This document shows positions 1 to 5,813 of a DNA stretch of 5,813 nt, one piece after another (within the stretch, counting starts at the first letter, position 1; every line of letters begins with the position of its first letter). The DNA lies in assembly GCA_023247935.1 (NCBI GenBank), contig JAHFFM010000128.1:1-5813 (forward strand). The letters run 5' to 3'. Under the pieces are notes generated by a model that saw only the letters and a program-made list of their open reading frames with translations, was not told where the DNA came from and ran no database searches. The position numbers and the translations under genes are program-made. The stretch comes from Candidatus Omnitrophota bacterium. GTDB lineage: Bacteria; Omnitrophota; Gorgyraeia; 2-02-FULL-51-18.

Positions 1-338
1 GCCATGATGCCGCTTTGATCCATATTGGAAGGAGGACTTGAAATCAGGTTTCCATCGGCATCGAAAACCAACGCGATACGGACGTCTTTTTGAGCTTCCG
101 CGCTTTGGACCAGCTTGTCGAGAGCGATGGTATCGCGCACAAGAAGCCCGTATTCCGCGTTAAACGTGAAGGCGGTGACCACCGCTTCGAGCCTTTCCAA
201 CGCGTGCCGGCGGATCAACTCGCGCGTCCGGGATGAGAAAAAATTGACTGTGACAAAGGTAATGAGCGCGAGAGTCACCCCCGCCAATAACATCGCTTTC
301 CATTGGATCCCCAAAGAAATACGCTTAGTAGACGTCAT
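1..338 (-). CDS. Membrane sensor protein, N-terminal part only (probable sensor kinase or similar), cut by the window edge
   Basis: Translating the minus strand from the ATG at 338-336 gives 112 open codons with no stop, running off position 1. The product begins MTSTKRISLGIQWKAM. It has a basic cytoplasmic start, one hydrophobic membrane segment at about residues 14-34, then a charged amphipathic helix (RTRELIRRHALERLEAV) and a mixed alpha/beta stretch. The segments FNAEYGLLVRDTIALDKLV (59-77) and VRIALVFDADGNLIS (86-100) look like the beginning of an extracytoplasmic sensory domain of the kind found in HAMP-containing histidine kinases and diguanylate cyclases. The output domain is outside the window, so kinase versus cyclase cannot be decided. 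The start is supported by a strong Shine-Dalgarno (345-350) and by the membrane-anchor layout. The gene overlaps the 3' end of the upstream binding-protein gene by 14 bases, which implies co-transcription and a likely functional link: the binding protein may present ligand to this sensor. Confidence is high that the gene is real and moderate that it is a sensor. Confidence 0.8.
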   Translation of the reverse strand, partial: MTSTKRISLGIQWKAMLLAGVTLALITFVTVNFFSSRTRELIRRHALERLEAVVTAFTFNAEYGLLVRDTIALDKLVQSAEAQKDVRIALVFDADGNLISSPPSNMDQSGIM

Positions 339-1254
339 CCACGACTCCTTCCTGGGACGCGGCATCAATCCCAAATACGCCCGCGATTCTTTTATTCCAG
401 GCCACTCTTATTTTTTCGGTCGGCACGAAATGAGTCGAGGGTATTTCGCCTTTGAGCAGGCGAGCCGCCAGCTTCCCTGCCGTGGCCCCGTTTTCCTGGA
501 AATCGGAAGACACCGACATCAAAGCTCCTGCCTGCACATAGTTCGGGGCTACGGCAAGCACGGGATATTTTTCACGCGCCGAAAAAAGCAAAAGCTCCTT
601 GGCGGTCGAACTGTTGTATATTTCCTGGTCCAGGATCATAACCAACGCCTGGCTTTTTTTGGACGTCTCTTCCAAAACATTTGAAAACTTGCCCATGGAC
701 TCCACGTCCATCACAATTAACTGCAAACCGTTTTGGGAAGCCGCATTTTTGGCTTCCTCAACCAGGGACGCTTTGGTTCCCGCGCGGCGCAAAAGCGCCA
801 GCGTTTTTAAAGACGGCGCGACTTTTTTCAATACGGAAAATCTTTGGTCGAAAGAGACTTTCAAATACGCACCATAATGACGTTGTTCATCCGCCAGCCC
901 TTCCCCAACGGGATCATAAACCATGGCCATGACAACGGGCAAATTATCCGCCTCGTCTCTAAATGCCTGCGCCGCCTCGCTTCCAACGGTTAATATGAGT
1001 TTTGTCTGGTTTTTGAGCAGCTGCTCAACGATTTCCCTTTTTTTTTCTTCAGGGTGGCCTTCAAGGTCGTATAAATCTATAACCCAGGAAGGGCCCGACT
1101 CTGATAGACTTTTCCGCATCCCCTGAACGGCTTCTTCGTAAGGAGGCAAAGACCGACCCTTGACAATAGCGACATGCTCTCCGTCAGCCAGAGCCACGGA
1201 GGAGCCCGGAACGGCCCAGCAAAAGATAAAAATAAAAACAAACCATTTTTTCAT
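325..1254 (-). CDS. Periplasmic substrate-binding protein of the ABC_sub_bind (PF04392) family
   Basis: This 309-residue exported protein has a Sec signal peptide: MKK, a hydrophobic core at 4-20, and probable cleavage after ALA at 23. The mature part is a two-lobed type-1 periplasmic-binding fold. It opens with the first strand HVAIVKGRSLPPYEEAVQGMRK (27-48) and continues with LILTVGSEAAQAF (86-98) and LPVVMAMVYDPVGEGL (105-120). The second lobe starts near KTLALLRRAG (150-159). The family-typical C-terminal block SSDFQENGATAGKLAARLLKGE (249-270) is followed by a basic/aromatic WNKRIAGVFGID. The length is normal for the family. Known members are lipoprotein or periplasmic components of poorly characterised ABC importers, but no permease or ATPase gene is adjacent here. 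The gene begins in a 4-base ATGA overlap with the TonB receptor and ends 14 bases inside a membrane sensor gene. That placement suggests it binds what the receptor admits and may hand it to the sensor (inference). No Shine-Dalgarno is visible; an A-rich stretch precedes the ATG, so translation probably depends on coupling. The ligand is unknown. There is no lipobox cysteine at the cleavage site; the only signal-peptide Cys (12) is inside the hydrophobic core. Confidence 0.9.
   Translation of the reverse strand: MKKWFVFIFIFCWAVPGSSVALADGEHVAIVKGRSLPPYEEAVQGMRKSLSESGPSWVIDLYDLEGHPEEKKREIVEQLLKNQTKLILTVGSEAAQAFRDEADNLPVVMAMVYDPVGEGLADEQRHYGAYLKVSFDQRFSVLKKVAPSLKTLALLRRAGTKASLVEEAKNAASQNGLQLIVMDVESMGKFSNVLEETSKKSQALVMILDQEIYNSSTAKELLLFSAREKYPVLAVAPNYVQAGALMSVSSDFQENGATAGKLAARLLKGEIPSTHFVPTEKIRVAWNKRIAGVFGIDAASQEGVVDDVY
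345..350 (-). promoter_or_regulatory. Shine-Dalgarno for the left-edge sensor gene
   Basis: The minus strand reads GGAAGGAG followed by 6 bases and then ATG at 338. This strong site lies inside the last codons of the preceding binding-protein gene. It decides the sensor start and shows that the sensor can be initiated independently rather than only by reinitiation. Confidence 0.75.
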
Positions 1255-3323
1255 TTTTTATTTTTTGCAACGTTCCAAGGCCAATCCCGAAAAGTGACCG
1301 CCACGTAGTAGACCTGCGGGACCTGGATATGCTGCGCCTCAAAATGGTCTTTTCCGGTGAGATTCTGGATGCTAAAGGCCACTTCAGCATTTTCATGGAA
1401 AAATGACCTAGCCACGCGGATATCCGTACGGAGATTTTCCTTCACCAGAAATTTCGTGATTGGACTGTCCGTGACCGTATAATCCGAGTAAGACCCCCGG
1501 TAATTCATGTTTAGATTGAAATTCCATTCGTCAAGAAACCTCCAATTAAAGCCAAAGTTGGCCTTGCTTTTCGGAGTCTCGTCACGGAACGGCGCGTCGG
1601 TTGGAGCGTTAAAATCGTCGTCAATGTCTTCCCAGGTGTAATTGGCGTATACGTCAAGCGTAGCATTAACCTTATAACTTTGGGCCAACTCGACACCGAC
1701 ACTCTTGGCATTCAAGGGGTTAAGAAGTGCCTGCACAGCCGGCTGGGAAGGAAAAAACGAAAAAGCCTGGGTCCGTTGGGTATGAATCAGGTCGTCGTAC
1801 CGCGCCGCGTAAATATCGGCGTCAAAGCTGAGTTTACTCTCAAGTAGAGTTCCCGAATATCCAAGTTCATAAGAGGTGACTTTTTCAGGCCCGATGTCTT
1901 GATCTCCGCCCAAAAGACGGCTCGTGGCGCCGGTGTCGGCTGGCACAAATAACCGGCCGTATTTCTCGGTAAATTGCGGCAAGCGAAAACCGCGCGCGTA
2001 AGTCGCGCGAAAAACATGGTTTTGAACGGGTTCATAAAGAATGGAAGCGCGAGGAGCCCATTCCGGATTGTCTTCGGGGATAAAATGAGATCCTTCCCCG
2101 CGCACGCCCGCTACGGCGGTCAATTTATGGATGTTCGGGAGATCTTTCAGAAGAACGTACTTCTCATTTATGAAAAAAGAATAAAGATTATCGGTGATCC
2201 ACTCCAGCACGTTGCCGGGACTGCGTACCTGTAACTGGCTTACCCCGTGGTAACGCAGGTTTCCGCCCCAAACGGTTTGGCTTTTATCTTCCCATAGCGA
2301 AAATTGATCGATGAATTGCAGATCGTACTCAGACTGTTTCGTGTCCTGTGTCGCAAGTCCCGCGGAAAGAAACTTGGCGTCCGTAGTAAACCCCATGCGG
2401 TAAAGTTGTAAAGACGCTTTGTGGGTGTCGGTGAATTCAGCGTTCAGGCGCGTTTGTTGAAAATTATAAAATTCTCCGCTGACCCATGAAGTGTTGTTCC
2501 GCTGCAACGGATCGCGTCCGAAATGCCCATAATTGAAGCCAAACATCGCCTCAAGATTCAACTTGTCGCTGATTTCATAGCGTGAACGCGAGGTTAGGAG
2601 ATTAAGCCGGCGCCAGTCCTGCACGTTGCCCCGTCCTTTTTCACCCTCATCATCCGCATAACCCCCGGACTCGTCGTAACTGTACGTCAAACGAAAATCA
2701 AGATCCCGGCCCCATAATTTCACACCCTCGCCATAACGACCGACAAATTCGTCGCGGCCATTGGAGCCCCAAATGTATTTGCCGAAAAAACCATGCGTGT
2801 CTTTTGGGTCTTTTGTCTTGACGTTGATGACGCCGTTGAACGCGTTGAATCCGTAAAGCGTGTCGTTGGCGCCACGGATAACCTCGATACTGTCAATGTC
2901 TTCGTTGATCAAAGCCAGGTTGGCCCACAGCACCCCGGAACTGAGAGGCATGTAAGCGCTCATGTCATCGATCAAAAAAAGCATCTTGCTGGCAAAACGC
3001 TGGTCAAACCCGCGCGCCGTCACGCCAAAATCGCGTTCGGTAAAAGCCATCACGTCTACCCCGGGCGTGAATCGAAAAGCATCCGGCAACTCCACAATGC
3101 CCCATCGCTCCAAATCTTTACCCGTGATCACGCTGATAGCGGCTGGCGCTTCCAAAATAGATTCTTCCATGCGACTGGCGGAAGTTACCTTGGGGATTTC
3201 CTCAAAAAGCGCAAATTCGGACGGCGAGACTGAAGAAGATACGGGAGTGGCAAAAGACCGGCTTGAAATAAATAAAGTAACAAAAAATATGCTAAATAAA
3301 CTTGCCCATAGGCCTTTTTTCAT
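1251..3323 (-). CDS. TonB-dependent outer-membrane receptor
   Basis: This 690-residue outer-membrane receptor should import a scarce or bulky ligand using TonB/ExbB/ExbD energy. Its signal peptide is MKKGLWASLFSIFFVTLFIS with cleavage probably after SFA at 25. A BtuB-like TonB-box position is seen at EIPKVTSASR (42-51). The plug domain spans roughly 52-172 and includes APAAISVITGKDLERWG (59-75), DAFRFTPGVDV (81-91), RGFDQR (104-109) and the diagnostic IEVIRGANDTLYGFNAFNGV (146-165). The 22-strand barrel follows to the C-terminus, with the usual TYARGFRLPQFTE (441-453) and SYELGY (484-489) blocks. The length is in the usual range. The protein ends in a basic tail after the last barrel strand (VYYVAVTF, 671-678) instead of on a terminal aromatic residue. 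The start is supported by GGAGG 7 bases upstream. It heads a tight group with the binding protein (4-base overlap) and the left-edge sensor. The substrate (siderophore, cobalamin, metal complex, glycan or other) cannot be read from the sequence, and no neighbouring biosynthesis or metal gene helps. Confidence 0.95.
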   Translation of the reverse strand: MKKGLWASLFSIFFVTLFISSRSFATPVSSSVSPSEFALFEEIPKVTSASRMEESILEAPAAISVITGKDLERWGIVELPDAFRFTPGVDVMAFTERDFGVTARGFDQRFASKMLFLIDDMSAYMPLSSGVLWANLALINEDIDSIEVIRGANDTLYGFNAFNGVINVKTKDPKDTHGFFGKYIWGSNGRDEFVGRYGEGVKLWGRDLDFRLTYSYDESGGYADDEGEKGRGNVQDWRRLNLLTSRSRYEISDKLNLEAMFGFNYGHFGRDPLQRNNTSWVSGEFYNFQQTRLNAEFTDTHKASLQLYRMGFTTDAKFLSAGLATQDTKQSEYDLQFIDQFSLWEDKSQTVWGGNLRYHGVSQLQVRSPGNVLEWITDNLYSFFINEKYVLLKDLPNIHKLTAVAGVRGEGSHFIPEDNPEWAPRASILYEPVQNHVFRATYARGFRLPQFTEKYGRLFVPADTGATSRLLGGDQDIGPEKVTSYELGYSGTLLESKLSFDADIYAARYDDLIHTQRTQAFSFFPSQPAVQALLNPLNAKSVGVELAQSYKVNATLDVYANYTWEDIDDDFNAPTDAPFRDETPKSKANFGFNWRFLDEWNFNLNMNYRGSYSDYTVTDSPITKFLVKENLRTDIRVARSFFHENAEVAFSIQNLTGKDHFEAQHIQVPQVYYVAVTFRDWPWNVAKNKK

Positions 3324-3330
3324 TAATAAG

Positions 3331-3335
3331 CCTCC
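3331..3335 (-). promoter_or_regulatory. Shine-Dalgarno of the TonB receptor gene
   Basis: The minus strand reads GGAGG, then the 7-base spacer CTTATTA, then ATG at 3323. It is a near-ideal site that fixes the receptor start and contrasts with the poor sites of the binding-protein gene downstream and the kinase gene upstream. Confidence 0.75.
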
Positions 3336-3361
3336 ACATTTTTAAGTTAAAATTGTTAAAT

Positions 3362-3390
3362 ATTATAGTTTTTTAATGAAAAAATAAAAA
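3362..3390 (-). promoter_or_regulatory. Candidate sigma-70-type promoter for the receptor/binding protein/sensor group
   Basis: A perfect minus-strand TATAAT lies at 3367-3362, 38 bases upstream of the receptor ATG. At 17-base spacing the -35 position (3390-3385) reads TTTTTA, which matches TTGACA at only 3 of 6 positions, so the promoter would be weak or activator-dependent. A T6-CATT-A6 dyad sits in the spacer. The 93-base gap is the only non-coding stretch between the two modules, and I see no GC-rich hairpin with a U-run in it. Read-through from the kinase gene is therefore also possible. In such A/T-rich DNA a TATAAT can arise by chance. Confidence 0.4.
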
Positions 3391-3416
3391 TGGCCTAATT
3401 CTACTTTAAGCTATCC

Positions 3417-4952
3417 TTATCTCACCGGTATCACCACGGAAAAAATCGTGCCTTTTCCGCCCTGGCCGCTTCTCACCGCAATATGCCCTTGATGTTTTTG
3501 CACGATCTCATAAACAAGCGAAAGTCCAAGGCCTGTGCCCTTACCCACTTCTTTGGTTGTAAAAAAAGGTTCGAATATTTTGGTCCGGATTTCCAAAGGG
3601 ATGCCCGGGCCGGTATCTTCCACTTGAATCTCAACGGCAGGCTTTTCATTCAAAAAAGCTTTGCGGGTGCGTACGAAAAGTTTCCCCCCTTCGGAGGACA
3701 TCGCGTCGATGGCGTTGTTGCAAAGATTCACGACAATCTGCTGGATCTGGCCTTTGTGGGCGGTGATGGGCGGCAAAGAAGAGTCTAATTCTTTAACAAA
3801 TTCCACGTTTTTGACTTTAGATTGGGCTAAGACCAAGGAAAAAGCACCCTCCATGGCTTCATTCATATCCATGGGCTCTTTCAGGGTGCTGCCGGTTCTT
3901 GAAAAGGTTAATAAATCCTGGACAAGCTGCTTGCAGCGCACGGCTTCGCGTTCAATAGACCTTAGAGGCATTTCAAAAGGATTTCCCGGTTCAAGCCTTT
4001 TGACAATGCCTTGAGCGAAACCCAGGATTACGCCAAGAGGATTGTTGATTTCATGGGCCACGCCGCCGGCCAGCTGACCGACCGCCGCCATTTTTTCGGA
4101 CTGGAGCATCATGGATTCCAGGCGTTTACGTTCTTCGATTTCCTTAAGAAGTGAATCCCTGGATACCGTGGTCTTTTCAAGATCTTCCGCCATTTTATTC
4201 ACGGCGCGGGCTAAAAGCCCGACTTCGTCATCGGCTTGCGCGTTAACAGGAATGCGAGACGCGCGCGCAGCCTCTCCTCTGGCAATCTGCCGCAGCCGGT
4301 CAATCACAGCATGAATCGGCCGGGTGTAGTGGCGGGAAAGCCATAAAGACACCAAAATACTGAGAACGATGACCAGGATGGAAATAACCAGCGCAAACTT
4401 GATAAAAGAATAGGTCGCTTTATCCAAAAGCTCTTTGGATGTGGTCATGCAAAAAACCCAATTCCAGGGTTCGTAAGTTTTAAAAACGACCCATCTTTTA
4501 ATGCCTTCCCTGGGGTCGACGTATTCAAACTCGCCCTCTTTGAGTCTAAGCATAAAAGCCTGGATATTTTCGTCAAACATCAGGTCGCCTTTTTCCCACG
4601 AATGCCTGAACGCTTTTTTCCATCGGGATTCCGCCGGATGAACCACAATTCTGCCTCCGGTATCGACGATGAAAGGGAAAGTCACAGCGTCTCTTTTATT
4701 CCTGTAAAGGATGTCTATTTTGTTAAGGAGCCGCCATTGCCCTTCCTTGAGGTCTTTGTAAACTCCCTCGAAGAACAGTTCATCCTGCTCATAAGCCAAT
4801 TGGACAAAATCTTCCAGCTTATGGACAAAAAGCTCCTGGTTTAAGGCGTGGATTTTCCGGCTAAAAACAAAAACGCTGGTAACTTCAAGAAGAAAGCTGA
4901 ATACGACGACGATGAGGACCGTCGTCAACGAAAATTTTGTGCCTAATCTCAC
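3417..4952 (-). CDS. Cache-domain sensor histidine kinase (Cache-HAMP-HisKA-HATPase_c)
   Basis: This inner-membrane two-component sensor has 511 residues. Membrane segments lie at about 8-30 and 182-205. Between them is a periplasmic single-Cache domain (about 31-181) with FPFIVDTGGRIVVHPA (92-107) and WVVFKTYEPWNWVFCMT (154-170), which resemble the sCache_2 pattern. A HAMP linker follows (about 206-258, starting RHYTRPIHAVIDRL), then a short coiled coil (about 259-288). The H-box AGGVAHEINNPLG (295-307) has phospho-acceptor His300. The ATPase domain shows the N-box NLCNNAIDAM (409-418), G1 DTGPG (446-450), F-box IFEPFFTTKE (459-468) and G2 GKGTGLGLS (470-478). All catalytic boxes are intact, so it should be active. 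The HEINNPL-type H-box resembles NtrB-like kinases, which often pair with NtrC-type sigma-54 activators, but no response regulator is in the window. The start is GTG, 3 bases after the binding-protein stop (TGA TAA GTG), with no clear Shine-Dalgarno, so translational coupling is likely. The binding protein encoded just upstream is the best candidate partner for its periplasmic domain. Confidence 0.95.
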   Translation of the reverse strand: MRLGTKFSLTTVLIVVVFSFLLEVTSVFVFSRKIHALNQELFVHKLEDFVQLAYEQDELFFEGVYKDLKEGQWRLLNKIDILYRNKRDAVTFPFIVDTGGRIVVHPAESRWKKAFRHSWEKGDLMFDENIQAFMLRLKEGEFEYVDPREGIKRWVVFKTYEPWNWVFCMTTSKELLDKATYSFIKFALVISILVIVLSILVSLWLSRHYTRPIHAVIDRLRQIARGEAARASRIPVNAQADDEVGLLARAVNKMAEDLEKTTVSRDSLLKEIEERKRLESMMLQSEKMAAVGQLAGGVAHEINNPLGVILGFAQGIVKRLEPGNPFEMPLRSIEREAVRCKQLVQDLLTFSRTGSTLKEPMDMNEAMEGAFSLVLAQSKVKNVEFVKELDSSLPPITAHKGQIQQIVVNLCNNAIDAMSSEGGKLFVRTRKAFLNEKPAVEIQVEDTGPGIPLEIRTKIFEPFFTTKEVGKGTGLGLSLVYEIVQKHQGHIAVRSGQGGKGTIFSVVIPVR

Positions 4953-4955
4953 TTA

Positions 4956-5738
4956 TCAGTGACTTTTATCGGCAGGAGTAGCCTTGAGCTTCGCGTCCCA
5001 ATCTTCCCATATTTTTTGGTAGGTGCCGTTTTCTTTTATTTTTTTAAACCCTTTTGAAAAAATGTCACGGTATTTCTGCCCCTCCGGATTTTTTTTGGAA
5101 AACGCAATATAAAGGTCTATGGACTGCGTCGGGCCCTCTGCTTTTATTTGGCCGGGAACGTCCAGCTTGGGGATGAGATAGTCCGCGCATTTGTCCCAAA
5201 GGAGGATGATGTCCAGCCTTTTCCCCACAAGTTTTTGTATAAGAATAGTGTCCGTTTTGGAATATTCTTTGAGCATTTCCGTATTCAAATCGATCTCACT
5301 CCCATAACCGTACCCCTGTGTGAGGCCGACTTTTTTGCCAGCAAGATCCTTCAAAGTTTTTATTTTTTCTTGGAAATCGGGGCGTACGTAAAAATGACCT
5401 TCGGCCGCATAGAGCTTCTCATCATGCCAAAGGTAAATATTTTCGATCTCATCGCTTCTGGGGGCATCAAAACACCCAATCGCCTCTCCATCTTTGACAA
5501 GCTCCATGCAGCGATCGTAATTCATGGATTCAAAGTCCACTGTGTAACCTTCTGCCTCAAACGCGGCGCGAGAGATATCCACGGCAATCCCTTTGGGGCC
5601 GTCGGGAAATTTGGCTGAATAGGGGTACCAGTCGTCTTCCGCAATAATTTTGACTGTTTCAGCGTAAGCCGAAGATTTAAATAGGAAAATCATAGATAGA
5701 ATCGTAAAAATGAATATTTTTACCGGAAATTTGGTCAT
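4956..5738 (-). CDS. Family-3 extracellular solute-binding protein (SBP_bac_3, amino-acid type)
   Basis: The product is a periplasmic binding protein of the HisJ/GlnH-like fold (PF00497), about 260 residues, a normal length. Using residue numbers from the longer possible start at 5750, the signal peptide has a Lys-flanked hydrophobic core (12-24) with cleavage after AYA at 30. The mature protein opens ETVKIIAEDDWYPYSAKFPDG, followed by GIAVDISRAAFEAEGY (54-69), the family's first-lobe signature. Arg98 (in DAPRSDE) sits where the ligand-carboxylate Arg is expected. Asp186 (GKRLDIILLWDKCADYLI) sits where the amino-group-binding Asp is expected. This suggests an amino acid or similar zwitterion, though it is unproven. 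The mature part has three Cys (81, 93, 188). I prefer the ATG at 5738 because GGGGGA lies 4 bases before it; the in-frame ATG at 5750 has no Shine-Dalgarno. No permease or ATPase gene follows. Instead a Cache sensor kinase starts 3 bases after the stop, suggesting a role in signalling (inference). Confidence 0.9.
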   Translation of the reverse strand: MTKFPVKIFIFTILSMIFLFKSSAYAETVKIIAEDDWYPYSAKFPDGPKGIAVDISRAAFEAEGYTVDFESMNYDRCMELVKDGEAIGCFDAPRSDEIENIYLWHDEKLYAAEGHFYVRPDFQEKIKTLKDLAGKKVGLTQGYGYGSEIDLNTEMLKEYSKTDTILIQKLVGKRLDIILLWDKCADYLIPKLDVPGQIKAEGPTQSIDLYIAFSKKNPEGQKYRDIFSKGFKKIKENGTYQKIWEDWDAKLKATPADKSH

Positions 5739-5742
5739 AACA

Positions 5743-5748
5743 TCCCCC
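5743..5748 (-). promoter_or_regulatory. Probable Shine-Dalgarno choosing the downstream start of the solute-binding protein
   Basis: The minus strand reads GGGGGA, then TGTT, then ATG at 5738. The alternative ATG at 5750 is preceded only by TTTAAAAAAG. The site is imperfect (G for A within GGAGGA) and its 4-base spacing is short, so the choice is moderately supported. Confidence 0.45.
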
Positions 5749-5771
5749 ATCTTTTTTAAACTTAGTTATTT

Positions 5772-5800
5772 ATTTTAATAATTATCAATTATTAATACAA
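5772..5800 (-). promoter_or_regulatory. Candidate promoter of the solute-binding protein/kinase pair
   Basis: The minus strand has TTGTAT (5800-5795, 3 of 6 to the -35 consensus), exactly 17 bases of spacer, and TAAAAT (5777-5772, 5 of 6 to the -10 consensus). It lies 33 bases upstream of the preferred ATG. The placement and spacing are right, but the surrounding DNA is almost pure A/T, so chance matches are common. Confidence 0.45.
5776..5794. repeat. Perfect inverted repeat in the promoter spacer, possible operator
   Basis: On the minus strand the sequence is TAATAATT-GAT-AATTATTA, with 8-base arms and a 3-base centre. It fills the spacer between the candidate -35 and -10 elements and touches both, where a repressor dimer would block polymerase. 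Because the arms are A/T only, an accidental palindrome is a realistic alternative. Confidence 0.35.
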
Positions 5801-5813
5801 GTAATTATTTTAC

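Noticed and set aside
115..684. Plus-strand open frame of about 189 codons
   Set aside because: It lies antisense to the PF04392 protein and the left-edge sensor, both of which have clear family features. Its product shows no recognisable domain and no good ribosome binding site context.
1251..1268. Possible -1 frameshift heptamer (A AAA AAT) at the end of the receptor gene that could fuse it to the next protein
   Set aside because: Shifting -1 at that heptamer runs at once into TAA before the ATG, and a fusion would put a signal peptide inside a barrel protein. The ATGA overlap explains the site better.
2793..3345. Two overlapping plus-strand open frames antisense to the receptor plug
   Set aside because: The minus-strand frame encodes an unmistakable TonB plug; the antisense products are low-complexity basic peptides without a domain.
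4207..4221. GC hairpin CGGGCT-AAA-AGCCCG
   Set aside because: It lies inside the conserved HAMP region of the kinase and has no T-run on either strand, so it is most likely a coding coincidence and not a terminator.
5148..5618. Plus-strand open frame of about 156 codons antisense to the solute-binding protein
   Set aside because: The minus-strand protein has a signal peptide and family-3 signatures; the antisense product resembles nothing known to me.
4956..5750. Lower GC in the solute-binding-protein gene as a sign of transfer
   Set aside because: Hand counts of 60-base lines within it range from about 35 to 53 percent, overlapping values elsewhere in the window, so there is no clear compositional break.
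5776..5796. Fur box upstream of the solute-binding protein
   Set aside because: The best alignment to the 19-base consensus matches only 12 positions in nearly pure A/T DNA, and this gene is not obviously iron-related. It is kept only as a generic palindrome.

Overview
This 5.8 kb window is coding DNA from a Gram-negative (diderm) bacterium. The evidence is a TonB-dependent outer-membrane receptor and two exported periplasmic binding proteins with Sec signal peptides. The taxon cannot be fixed from the sequence. The mid-range, uneven GC, the A/T-only intergenic DNA and the style of the receptor and kinases would fit an environmental lineage such as Omnitrophota, Nitrospirota or a former deltaproteobacterium, but that is only an impression.

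All five genes read on the minus strand, so the biological order runs from right to left. Module A (about 5800 to 3417) is a promoter with an A/T palindrome in its spacer, a family-3 solute-binding protein, and, 3 bases later, a Cache-HAMP-HisKA-HATPase sensor histidine kinase. A 93-base A/T-rich gap (3324-3416) follows; it carries a perfect TATAAT and a good Shine-Dalgarno. Module B (3323 to 1) is a TonB-dependent receptor, an ABC_sub_bind-type (PF04392) periplasmic binding protein overlapping it by 4 bases (ATGA), and the first 112 codons of a membrane sensor protein overlapping that by 14 bases and running off the left edge. The last gene is open at the window edge and is easy to miss.

The two modules share a plan: a periplasmic binding protein is made just before a membrane sensor. 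No ABC permease or ATPase lies in the window. The simplest reading is that the binding proteins serve signalling (ligand capture and presentation to a sensor) as much as transport, with the TonB receptor admitting the ligand through the outer membrane. This is an inference from gene order. No response regulator is visible, and the flanks are unknown.

No RNA genes, mobile elements, CRISPR arrays or convincing factor-independent terminators were seen. There is no gene-free stretch longer than 93 bases.
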